Assembly: GCA_023132895.1 (NCBI GenBank) | Contig: JAGLXL010000009.1 | Coordinates: 1-39,690 of the forward strand | Direction of reading: 5' to 3' | From: Nanobdellota archaeon | GTDB taxonomy: Archaea > Nanobdellota > Nanobdellia > Woesearchaeales > JAGLXL01 | Length of the DNA stretch: 39,690 bases | Part shown: positions 27,767-34,739 of the stretch, one piece after another | Layout: every line of letters begins with the position of its first letter | Numbering within the stretch: position 1 is the stretch's first letter | Program-made: the position numbers and the translations under genes | Notes under the pieces: model-generated | What the model saw: the letters and a program-made list of their open reading frames with translations, nothing else | What the model was told of the DNA's origin: nothing | The model's database searches: none

Positions 27767-28108
27767 TTATTCTTTCTTAGGAGCTTCTTCTTTCTTTTCT
27801 TCGGCAGCAGGTGCTTCAGCTGGTTTTTTTTCTTTAGGTTTTTCTTCTTTTTTCTCTGGGATTATTTCTATTTCTTTCATTGAATCTTCATTGTTGTAAA
27901 CATAAGCAAGAACATCAGCCTGGTTAGTGCCAAATCGAGAATAAATGTGTTTAATAACAATTAATTTTTCATCAGCTTTGGTTTGTTTTGAAATTTCCTT
28001 GGCAACATCTTTGTTTGAGGGTGTTGGTCCATCAGCAGTTAGTTCAGCTTCGATTTCAAGACGATGAAGCAAAGGATTGTCTTTTTTTTCAAGAATTTTC
28101 AAATCCAT
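27767..28108 (-). CDS. rps24e: 30S ribosomal protein eS24
   Basis: This 113-residue protein has the S24e pattern: DLKILEKKDNPLLHRLEIEA, TPSNKDVAKEISKQTKADEK, VIKHIYSRFGTNQADVLAYV, YNNEDSMKEIEII. From about residue 85 it carries a Lys/Glu/Ala/Pro tail (KKPAEAPAAEEKKEE), an extension in the same style as the uL10 tail. Gene order is Spt4, then a 1-base gap, eS24, then a 2-base gap, eS31, as in many archaea, so the genes are one transcript. Confidence 0.93.
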   Translation of the reverse strand: MDLKILEKKDNPLLHRLEIEAELTADGPTPSNKDVAKEISKQTKADEKLIVIKHIYSRFGTNQADVLAYVYNNEDSMKEIEIIPEKKEEKPKEKKPAEAPAAEEKKEEAPKKE

Positions 28109-28109
28109 C

Positions 28110-28295
28110 TTATTTCACCTTGATAGCGTATTCGCCTTTGATTTTATGGCCGATCTTTTGAGCGATTTCAGATTTGTTGGCATCATTGACAAAAATCTTG
28201 CCCTGCCAATTATTAGAAAAGCTGCTGCTATGGCAAATAGGGCAATCATCGCCCTCGACAAAAATTTTGCATTTTTTACAGACTTTTCTCTTCAT
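28110..28295 (-). CDS. spt4: Transcription elongation factor Spt4 (RpoE'')
   Basis: This 61-residue zinc-ribbon protein reads MKRKVCKKCKIFVEGDDCPI, then CHSSSFSNNWQGKIFV and a strand ending EYAIKVK. The two CxxC-type pairs (CKKC, CPIC), the NWQG region and the length are those of archaeal Spt4, which pairs with Spt5 to close the polymerase clamp and aid processivity. Spt5 is not in the window. Its ATG overlaps the Rpo7 stop by 4 bases (28292-28295). Confidence 0.93.
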   Translation of the reverse strand: MKRKVCKKCKIFVEGDDCPICHSSSFSNNWQGKIFVNDANKSEIAQKIGHKIKGEYAIKVK

Positions 28296-28915
28296 TTTCC
28301 TTTTTTGGTTTCTTTTTTGGTTTCTTTTTTGGTTTCTTTTTTGGTTTCTTTTTTGGTTTCTTTTTTGGTTTCTTTTTTTTCTTCAGGTTTTTCTTCAAGC
28401 CATTCGACTTTGCCAAGACCTTCCTGGCGCATGGTCAGTCCTAATTTAGGATTAGTAATATCTTTATATGAAACTGCGATAATTCTGGCCCGGCATTTGT
28501 CATTGACTTTTAATGTTCGGTTGCTCTCTTTGCCTGACAAAACTTTCTCTTTAGCGAAAGAAACGAAATCATCCATGGTCTGTGAAATATGAATCATACC
28601 ATCAGCTGGTCCTAATGAAATAAAGGCACCAAATTCAGCAATATCTTTGATTTTACCAAGTAAAACTTCCTGTAATTCTGGTTTAAAGCATAATAAATTG
28701 AAAGTTGATTCGTAATAAGCTGCGCCATCGCCTGGAATGATAATGCCTTCTTCGATATTGTTGACATCAAGGATGTCAATAACAAATCCTAATTCAACTG
28801 AAATATAGCCTTCATAGTCTTTTTTGATCCTGTGAATAACAGCTTTTTCTTTGCCAACTTCGAATAGGTCAGGCGGTACTCTGATGTGGTCTTTGATTTT
28901 TACTTTATAGAACAT
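28292..28915 (-). CDS. rpo7: DNA-directed RNA polymerase subunit E' (Rpo7) with KKET-repeat tail
   Basis: This 207-residue protein has the Rpo7 two-part plan: the N-terminal RNP-like tip (FYKVKIKDHIRVPPDLFE, GDGAAYYESTFNLLCFKPEL) and a C-terminal S1/OB domain (EVLLGKIKDIAEFGAFISLG, DGMIHISQ, PKLGLTMRQEGLG). With Rpo4 it forms the polymerase stalk that guides RNA and helps open the promoter. The last 28 residues are six KKET repeats plus KKGK, encoded by a 12-bp tandem repeat and absent from standard Rpo7. The neighbouring PIN gene precedes it. Confidence 0.93.
   Translation of the reverse strand: MFYKVKIKDHIRVPPDLFEVGKEKAVIHRIKKDYEGYISVELGFVIDILDVNNIEEGIIIPGDGAAYYESTFNLLCFKPELQEVLLGKIKDIAEFGAFISLGPADGMIHISQTMDDFVSFAKEKVLSGKESNRTLKVNDKCRARIIAVSYKDITNPKLGLTMRQEGLGKVEWLEEKPEEKKETKKETKKETKKETKKETKKETKKGK
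28301..28372 (-). repeat. 12-bp tandem repeat, six copies, encoding KKET
   Basis: The plus-strand unit TTTTTTGGTTTC is repeated six times exactly in the 3' end of the Rpo7 gene. It is in frame and prone to slippage, so copy number may vary between strains. Confidence 0.9.
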
Positions 28916-28949
28916 TTTTATTCAAAATATTGGGTTTTACTTATAAACT

Positions 28950-29324
28950 TTACGTTAAAGTAAGGTATTTTTTCTGTCTTAAGATGATATATGGTTTTTT
29001 AAGGCGTTTTTTGAGGCCAATATCCTGGGTGGCGATGAGAGCGCCTTTTTTTGATTGCTCTACAAGAAGGTCATCGACGTATTTGTCTTCAGTGGTTTTA
29101 AGAGTTTTGACTTTCTTTTTTTTGATTAATTGAAGGGCAAGCTTGGCAGCAGCTTTGTGTTTGCCTTTTTGTTCTTTTATTATTTTTTTGAGTTCGTCAA
29201 TGGTTTTATCCAAGACGCAAAGTTGGTATTTAAAATCAGCAATTCTTTGGATTTCTGAGAAAATGTCTATGTGGAACTGAAAAGGGATGAGGACGAAATT
29301 AGTGTCGAGTATGATTTTAATCAT
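28950..29324 (-). CDS. PIN-domain protein, archaeal Fcf1/Utp24-like (COG1412 type)
   Basis: This 124-residue protein is a compact PIN domain. LDTNFVLIPF near the N-terminus carries the first acidic residue, EIQRIADFKYQLCVLDKTID and DELKKI follow, VDDLLVEQSKKGALIATQD contains the later acidic pair, and it ends LKKRLKKPYIILRQKKYL. The fold is a metal-dependent RNase; archaeal COG1412 proteins resemble Fcf1, which acts in rRNA processing. Its place at the head of Rpo7-Spt4-eS24-eS31 is a known conserved archaeal cluster and supports a role in ribosome biogenesis rather than a toxin; no antitoxin gene is adjacent. Confidence 0.85.
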   Translation of the reverse strand: MIKIILDTNFVLIPFQFHIDIFSEIQRIADFKYQLCVLDKTIDELKKIIKEQKGKHKAAAKLALQLIKKKKVKTLKTTEDKYVDDLLVEQSKKGALIATQDIGLKKRLKKPYIILRQKKYLTLT

Positions 29325-29383
29325 TTTATTTAATTTAGATTATCTTTCCTTTTTTTAATAATTTCGGAAAAATTTGCTGTATA

Positions 29384-30127
29384 CTACTCCAGATTCGCTG
29401 TTTTCCAAAGAATATCAAAAAAACTCTTGTATGAATCTGCTACTTGTTTGCTCCTCATTAGAAAAGCCATTGGATCAGATGACCAATTGATAATAGCAAC
29501 TCTATCTCCATAAATAAAAGTTGTAGAAGGGCTTATATATGAATTTGGGAGATATTTAATTTTACATAATTTTAGTTCTTTTTCTCTTTTTTGTTTTCTA
29601 ACTTCATCATTAAAGATTATTTTTAATGGAATTTTTGATTTTGCTCTTCTTTCATGGAAATGGATAAAGTAAGCATGAAATAGCTCTTTAAATTTTCCAG
29701 TTGCTCCAAAAACGAACCAAGGCTTTTTCTCTTTTAAGATGTCTTCAAAAATGGACTTGAGACCTTTCTTACTTTTGTAAAGAGTACCCTCCTGTTCTTC
29801 TTTTGACAGCTTTCTTTTTAATTGAAGCTCTGGAAGAATTTTTTTGAGTTTTTCTTCTTTGTTTACTATGTCTTGTTTTTTAGATTCAAGATATTCTAAT
29901 AATCTATCTGGATCTTGGGCTTCAAAATATTTTCTATTGGCTTTGATGACATAAGAAACAAGACCTTTATCTATTAATAAGTCAATGATATCATAAACTG
30001 CTGCTCTGTGCATGCCAACTTTTTTGATTAAAGGGCCTGTTGAGGTGCTGCCTAGTTCCAGCAAAGCCAAATAAACTTTAATTTCGTTTTTGGTGAGTCC
30101 TAATTCTTCTAATAATTTTGTGTCCAT
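29384..30127 (-). CDS. TrmB-family transcription regulator
   Basis: This 247-residue protein has an N-terminal winged helix of the TrmB type (LEELGLTKNEIKVYLALLEL, then MHRAAVYDIIDLLIDKGLV) and a coiled-coil linker (LEYLESKKQDIVNKEEKLKK). The C-terminal domain includes PWFVFGATGKFKELFHAYFI and SDPMAFLMRSKQVADSYKSF, the usual archaeal TrmB-like effector part. The family senses metabolites, often sugars, and represses or activates nearby promoters. It is divergent from the 30234 gene with a palindrome between their promoters, and is paralogous to the regulator at 32357. Confidence 0.85.
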   Translation of the reverse strand: MDTKLLEELGLTKNEIKVYLALLELGSTSTGPLIKKVGMHRAAVYDIIDLLIDKGLVSYVIKANRKYFEAQDPDRLLEYLESKKQDIVNKEEKLKKILPELQLKRKLSKEEQEGTLYKSKKGLKSIFEDILKEKKPWFVFGATGKFKELFHAYFIHFHERRAKSKIPLKIIFNDEVRKQKREKELKLCKIKYLPNSYISPSTTFIYGDRVAIINWSSDPMAFLMRSKQVADSYKSFFDILWKTANLE

Positions 30128-30168
30128 TCCTCATTAAAAACATTCACTCTTTTTATAATCTTCGTTTT

Positions 30169-30189
30169 GTCATAAGTTTTACTTATTAC
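30169..30189. promoter_or_regulatory. Palindrome between divergent promoters (candidate TrmB operator)
   Basis: ATAAGT (30172-30177) and ACTTAT (30181-30186) are separated by TTT. GT (30169-30170) and AC (30188-30189) extend the dyad to 21 bases with one mismatch. It lies between the minus-strand TATA-like GATTATAAAAAG and the plus-strand AATTTAAATAAG (30192-30203). Confidence 0.55.
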
Positions 30190-30233
30190 ATTAATTTAAA
30201 TAAGCTTTGTGTTTTTATTGAGAAGTGATTAAG

Positions 30234-31115
30234 ATGGAATCTAATAAGAGTAAAAGTAAGGAATTTGAATTTTTCCGTCCGGAATATTCAGATTGGTATA
30301 TTACAAATATAGTGCCTCACAATGAAAAGCCGCCTGTTTTGTTGGTCAGAGATGGAGAAGAAGTAGAATCACATGATTTCACATTACCTTTCTTAATTGA
30401 AAGATTGGGCATAGACGAACGGTATTTTGTTGCTGATCCTGAAAAAAATGAATTAAATGAGAGGGACAGGGTGTATCATTGTAAAAGAATGTACACTGCA
30501 CAACTTATTTTAAAACAATTAAGAGATAAGGACTTTATTTTAAGTGATAGGGTATTCAAACGAAGAAATTGGCAAACTTATGAAGGTGCCTATGGTTTTC
30601 CAAATGTGTGTGCAACAACTACTATAGGAAGAAATGGCAATTTTTTGAGTTATGGTTGGATAAACCAACTAGGTATTGTGTTAGGAGATGGGGTTGCAGA
30701 AATTAAAGAATATTCTGGTTTAAACTTTCACGACTTAAAACGTGATTTAGTTCACCAACAAAACAGAGAGTGGGAAGGAGAAGGAGATCCAACCGGGCAA
30801 AAATATTTAGGATGTCTTGAAAGTGCTATAGAATTATGTAAAAGAACTGAAGAAGTACCATCATTAGCGTTAATACTATTGCATCGTGGAGTATCTAACA
30901 CGCTTTCAGGGCATGATTGGAAACCTGCGATATTTAAAGAATTGAGTCTAGATCGAACGTATGATTTGCCTAGAGTTAATATCTCGTTAGATATCGAACG
31001 AATTCAAGAAGCTAAAGAAGCATACTCTCGCCTCTCTTCTGTTGATTCAACTTTAAGAGAAATGATGAAAAATGTAATCTCTAAGTCGTCTGGTTCTGTT
31101 ACACTATTTTCTTAA
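30234..31115 (+). CDS. Hypothetical protein divergent from a TrmB regulator
   Basis: This 293-residue soluble protein has no recognised family. It has a charged start, the strand-rich IVPHNEKPPVLLVRDGEEVE, a glycine- and aromatic-rich centre (TYEGAYGFPNVCATTTIGRN and FLSYGWINQLGIVLGDG), and a helical end. The ATG at 30234 lies about 35 bases after the TATA box; a GTG at 30225 is an alternative. It ends 5 bases before the stop of the convergent antiporter gene. Pairing with a divergent TrmB gene suggests it is that regulator's target. Confidence 0.6.
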   Translation: MESNKSKSKEFEFFRPEYSDWYITNIVPHNEKPPVLLVRDGEEVESHDFTLPFLIERLGIDERYFVADPEKNELNERDRVYHCKRMYTAQLILKQLRDKDFILSDRVFKRRNWQTYEGAYGFPNVCATTTIGRNGNFLSYGWINQLGIVLGDGVAEIKEYSGLNFHDLKRDLVHQQNREWEGEGDPTGQKYLGCLESAIELCKRTEEVPSLALILLHRGVSNTLSGHDWKPAIFKELSLDRTYDLPRVNISLDIERIQEAKEAYSRLSSVDSTLREMMKNVISKSSGSVTLFS

Positions 31116-31120
31116 AAGCT

Positions 31121-32305
31121 TCATTTGATTACCTGCTTAACACCGAGGAAGTATTTAGACATTCTGGTTGTAAAAGTGGAAAGAATAACTGAATAAAGAA
31201 TGAACAATAACGAGAGGTCGATGATGGCGGTGGTTGAAAAGCCAAGTGATAGTAAAGAGAAGGCAACAACAGCAACGGCTACTCCTTTTGGTGAGTTAAG
31301 GGAAATAAAAAGTTTTTCTTTGATGGAATAAACTTTGTGGGGAAAATTAAGGAAAACTACGATTAATCTTAATCCAATGTAAAGAGCGAAAAGGAAAAAG
31401 GCCTTGAAATAAAAAGCAATGTTGGTTGGCGGGACAATAGAGAGTCCTAAGAGGAGGAAAATCAAGATTTCAAAGAGATTTGAGAAAAGACTGCCAAAGG
31501 TCATTAAAGTTCTTTTCTTTTTGAAATAAACATTGCCAAAGAAGAGGCCTAACGTAGTTACAGCAAGGACACCATTGCCGCCCAGAGTTTCAGCCAAGAT
31601 GTAGGTTAGGAGAGCTGAAGCGATTAAAGTGACTGGCGAAAGGATTTCTGAGTATTGCTTTTGCATGAATTTGAAAATGATTAGACCAATGACTATGCCG
31701 GCGCCAACACCAGCAACAATCTGCTGGAGAAAAGGGACAAGCTGGTCAATAAAAGTAGAGATGATGTCAGAGACAGTAAAAACCTGGGCAACTTCAAGAA
31801 CAATGAACGGAAGAATAACAGTTAAAGGTGTGTTGATGATTGATTCTATTTCTAGCAAGGTAATAGCTTTGTGTTTGATGTTTTTGAGGATAGCGACAAC
31901 AGAACTGGGGTCAGTGCCGACCATGATAGTAGCAAATAAAACAGAGAGCATCAAATCTAAACCAAAAATATATTTTGTGGCGACGGTAATAACTATGATT
32001 TCAACAATAATAAAAAAGCTGGTGACTCTTAAAGCCGGAGTGGTGACAGAACTTAAACTTCGGAGATTCAATCTCGAGGTTGAATCAAAGACAATCATGA
32101 TTAAGGCGATGATAGCAACTGAAGTGAGGAAATCATTGGAAAAACTGATTATAGGCTGGCCCTGAAAACGGATGAAAGAAATGCCAATACCAGCTAAGAT
32201 GAGGATGAGAACATTAGAAATCTTTATCCTATGGGAAAGGTAAGTCAGGACAATTCCAACTAATAATAATAAAGAAAGCCAAGTAAGTATTTCAAATGCA
32301 GCCAT
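31121..32305 (-). CDS. CPA1-type cation/proton antiporter, archaeal subgroup
   Basis: This 394-residue protein has about 12 membrane helices. The antiporter signature helix reads VGTDPSSVVAILKNI, with the TDP unwound-helix motif, followed by EIESIINTPLTVILPFIVLE. In classical NhaP proteins this position has ND after ES; here it is N-T, with the Glu-Ser kept. The family exchanges Na+ or K+ for H+ in the cytoplasmic membrane. GAGGTG is 5 bases before the ATG at 32305; GTG at 32311 is less likely. It lies between two TrmB regulator genes and is transcribed in the same direction as both. Confidence 0.85.
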   Translation of the reverse strand: MAAFEILTWLSLLLLVGIVLTYLSHRIKISNVLILILAGIGISFIRFQGQPIISFSNDFLTSVAIIALIMIVFDSTSRLNLRSLSSVTTPALRVTSFFIIVEIIVITVATKYIFGLDLMLSVLFATIMVGTDPSSVVAILKNIKHKAITLLEIESIINTPLTVILPFIVLEVAQVFTVSDIISTFIDQLVPFLQQIVAGVGAGIVIGLIIFKFMQKQYSEILSPVTLIASALLTYILAETLGGNGVLAVTTLGLFFGNVYFKKKRTLMTFGSLFSNLFEILIFLLLGLSIVPPTNIAFYFKAFFLFALYIGLRLIVVFLNFPHKVYSIKEKLFISLNSPKGVAVAVVAFSLLSLGFSTTAIIDLSLLFILYSVILSTFTTRMSKYFLGVKQVIK

Positions 32306-32356
32306 TTTCACCTCTCTTTGGTTTTGATTATGTGAGTTGGATTTATAAGGTTTTTG

Positions 32357-33109
32357 TTAAGGTTGAGCTATTTTCCACATGGTTTTAAAAAATTTCTTGA
32401 ATGAATCAGCAGCTTCTTTGTTTTTGACTCTGATTACAATTGGTTTCTTGAGAAGCATGATAAATAAAACTGTATCCTTATAGAAATTGAATTCTGTAAA
32501 TGTTTCCTGATGTAGATAACGGACTTTATGATTCTTAAGATAATAAGTTACTCTTTCTTTATATCCTCGGACGTCTTCATTAAAAATAATTTTCAATTTG
32601 TATCCTTTCTTTGATACTTTTTGATTATATTGGTTGAAAAAAGCATCTGCCCTCTTTGGTGCCTTCCCCATGCTTGCACCAAAAATAAAATTCTCATCCC
32701 CCTTACCAAGTGCTTTAACAATACCATCATAACAAGTCTTCATCCCTTCCCAGCCATAGAAAACCTCAATATCAGTTTCTTCCTCTGTTTTTTGATATTT
32801 GAGAAGTAATTGGGGGAGGAGTTGGTTGACTATTTGTTTTTCTTTTTGAATTTCTTTTTCTTTTTGTTCTAAGAAATCTTTGAGTCTTTCTGGGCTGGCA
32901 GGACTGAAATGAATAATGTGGTTTTTTTTGACAGCTGAGATGATACCTTTTTCTAATAGTCTGTTAGCGACATCATAGATTTTAGAAGGTGAAATGCCTG
33001 ATTTTTTTGCTAATTGAGTTCTGGTAGATTCTCCTAGTTCTAATAAAGCGTTGTAGAGCTTGATCTCACCTTCTGTTAATCCTATTTTTTTGAGGTCTTT
33101 TAAGTCCAT
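32357..33109 (-). CDS. TrmB-family transcription regulator
   Basis: This 250-residue protein parallels the one at 29384. It has a winged helix (LKKIGLTEGEIKLYNALLEL, KKSGISPSKIYDVANRLLEK), a linker coiled coil (LEQKEKEIQKEKQIVNQL), and a C-terminal domain with VFYGWEGMKTCYDGIVKALG, NFIFGASMGKAPKRAD and KNKEAADSFKKFFKTMWKIA. The two probably arose by duplication. A TATA-like AAATTTATAAATAAA (33130-33142, minus strand) gives a leaderless start. The antiporter begins 51 bases downstream of its stop and may be its target; the divergent 33253 gene is the other candidate. Confidence 0.85.
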   Translation of the reverse strand: MDLKDLKKIGLTEGEIKLYNALLELGESTRTQLAKKSGISPSKIYDVANRLLEKGIISAVKKNHIIHFSPASPERLKDFLEQKEKEIQKEKQIVNQLLPQLLLKYQKTEEETDIEVFYGWEGMKTCYDGIVKALGKGDENFIFGASMGKAPKRADAFFNQYNQKVSKKGYKLKIIFNEDVRGYKERVTYYLKNHKVRYLHQETFTEFNFYKDTVLFIMLLKKPIVIRVKNKEAADSFKKFFKTMWKIAQP

Positions 33110-33151
33110 GATTAGGTAGCGGGTGGGTTTATTTATAAATTTTACTATAGT

Positions 33152-33168
33152 TGTCCCCTATGGGGACA
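33152..33168. promoter_or_regulatory. 17-bp perfect palindrome between divergent promoters (candidate TrmB operator)
   Basis: TGTCCCC-TAT-GGGGACA lies between the minus-strand TATA of the TrmB gene (33130-33142) and the plus-strand CTTATTTATATAG (33171-33183). Its G/C arms stand out in an AT-rich promoter region. The relative layout is the same as at 30169-30189. Confidence 0.65.
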
Positions 33169-33252
33169 CTCTTATTTATATAGTTATTGTGTCACTACTA
33201 TATTATGATGAAAAGCCGAAACCCAATGGCTCTAAAGGGGTGGAGATGGAAA

Positions 33253-33918
33253 ATGGAAAAAACATTAGAACTATTAATTGTAGAAGACAACGAAAAACAT
33301 TTAGCAGATGCTAAAGCAGAAGTTGCTAAATTGCAAGATCAAGGAAAAGCAATCAATGTTACTTATGCGACAAACTACAAAGAAGCACAAGATGCAATCC
33401 AAACAAAAAAATACGATGGAATTGTAAGTGATATCTTTATGCCTTCAGAAGGTGAAGAAAACTATACTTTTGATATCGAAGCAGTGCGTAAATTACTTCC
33501 TAAACATACTTTAAACAGAGATGAGTGTGCTAAAGCTGCAGAAAGATGGCTAAACGGAAATGATCTCGCTCCGCTTGGAGTTTTAATTATAGAAGAAACA
33601 ATTCAAAAAGAAATTCCGGCACTATTTTGCACAGATACATATCATCATGGTAAAAAAACAGAACCAGTAATTGTTTATGCAAGAAACAAAGAACCTGAAA
33701 TAATCATGATTGATGACCATAATGCAAGAGAAGGTAGTGTAAATACAAAAAAATGGGAATTAGCTCTTAATACTCTTACAGCTTTAATAGAAGTAACGAA
33801 GATGCCTTTAGAAGAATTAAAAGCAAATCAGGAAGAATATAGCATGCCGGGATATTCCGAAGAGATTAATCTAAAACTATTTGGCGCAATTTACAACAGA
33901 TTAGAAGGTGGCAAATAG
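33253..33918 (+). CDS. Response-regulator receiver-like protein without output domain
   Basis: This 221-residue protein begins MEKTLELLIVEDNEKHLADA with the receiver acidic pair (E-D), then YDGIVSDIFMP with the phospho-acceptor-type Asp, and later LGVLIIEETIQKEIPALFCT with the strand-4 Thr/Ser position. It is longer than a plain receiver, with an insert of about 45 residues after the Asp loop and a helical end. No histidine kinase is in the window. The ATG at 33253 is preferred because GGTGGAGATGG is just upstream and the receiver begins there; an ATG at 33205 would suit a leaderless start. It is followed by a strong-SD gene. Confidence 0.6.
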   Translation: MEKTLELLIVEDNEKHLADAKAEVAKLQDQGKAINVTYATNYKEAQDAIQTKKYDGIVSDIFMPSEGEENYTFDIEAVRKLLPKHTLNRDECAKAAERWLNGNDLAPLGVLIIEETIQKEIPALFCTDTYHHGKKTEPVIVYARNKEPEIIMIDDHNAREGSVNTKKWELALNTLTALIEVTKMPLEELKANQEEYSMPGYSEEINLKLFGAIYNRLEGGK

Positions 33919-33949
33919 AAAAAAATAGTAAACAAAGGAGGAAGTCAAA

Positions 33950-34648
33950 ATGACAAACATAGAAAATGTATTGGAAGAGTTTATACCAATTCCAGCAGAA
34001 ATTCAAGAAAAATCTGATGCTTTAGCTAGTGAAAATCCTTCAGAGATGATTAAAAACTTGTATAATGAAGTGAAAAAAAGACATGCTAAAATAAAATCTG
34101 AAGAGTATTCTGAAGCAGACGGTCTAACATTTGAACAATATAATGCCGGGGAAGGATCTAGAAGAAATTCCTTTTATGTCCTTGCAGTTCAAACATTAAG
34201 AAAACATATCTGCAAGAGAATAGAAGATGAACCACTAAGAAATTATGCTTCTCTTTTGATGCAAACAAGAGAACATGATTTGCAACTATCAGTACATGAA
34301 CCTCGACAATATTCTATGTTTGGCCTTCAAAGGTTTTTTGCTAGCAAGCTTCCTTCAGAAGATATTAAAAAACCTGAGGATCTGCCAAAATTCAGAGCAA
34401 AAGGAAGAGAAGATGTTTTGAAAAAACATGGGCAAAACATTGCAGATCTTAAAGATGCTTACTTCAAATCCCGACCAAATGAAGAAGAAGCAAAGGCAAA
34501 ATTAGGAGAAGTGTATGAAATGTTTATGAGTATTAGAAATGAGATGCGTTCTCCAGGATTCGAAATCAGTTATTGTAGTGAAACAAATCACACTATTGGA
34601 ACTTCATTATCTTGGAGCATGGGATACTTTGTACCTATCAAAAAATAA
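33950..34648 (+). CDS. Hypothetical helical protein downstream of the receiver-like gene
   Basis: This 232-residue soluble, charged, helical protein has no recognised domain. The C-terminal part ends FEISYCSETNHTIGTSLSWS before MGYFVPIKK. It has one of the strongest ribosome binding sites in the window, AAAGGAGG 7 bases before the ATG. It lies 31 bases after the receiver-like gene, so the two are likely co-transcribed and co-functional; partner function is unknown. Just after its stop another AAAGGAGG occurs without a gene. Confidence 0.6.
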   Translation: MTNIENVLEEFIPIPAEIQEKSDALASENPSEMIKNLYNEVKKRHAKIKSEEYSEADGLTFEQYNAGEGSRRNSFYVLAVQTLRKHICKRIEDEPLRNYASLLMQTREHDLQLSVHEPRQYSMFGLQRFFASKLPSEDIKKPEDLPKFRAKGREDVLKKHGQNIADLKDAYFKSRPNEEEAKAKLGEVYEMFMSIRNEMRSPGFEISYCSETNHTIGTSLSWSMGYFVPIKK

Positions 34649-34654
34649 ATTGGT

Positions 34655-34692
34655 AAAAGGAGGAAACTAATCTTTTTTCTTTTTTTTATTCA
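34655..34692 (+). other. Orphan ribosome binding site followed by a T-rich terminator
   Basis: AAAAGGAGGAAACTAA (about 34657-34672) is followed by no start codon; the T-rich run 34673-34692 begins immediately. It looks like the relic of a deleted third gene of the operon, with the operon's terminator retained. Confidence 0.4.
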
Positions 34693-34739
34693 AAACAAAT
34701 TAAGAAACTTTAATAAATAGACAAAGATTAATTCTCCCT

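Noticed and set aside
28077-28592. Plus-strand frame encoding repeated SFLVSF
   Set aside because: It is the antisense reading of the KKET tandem repeat in the Rpo7 gene and crosses three confident genes.
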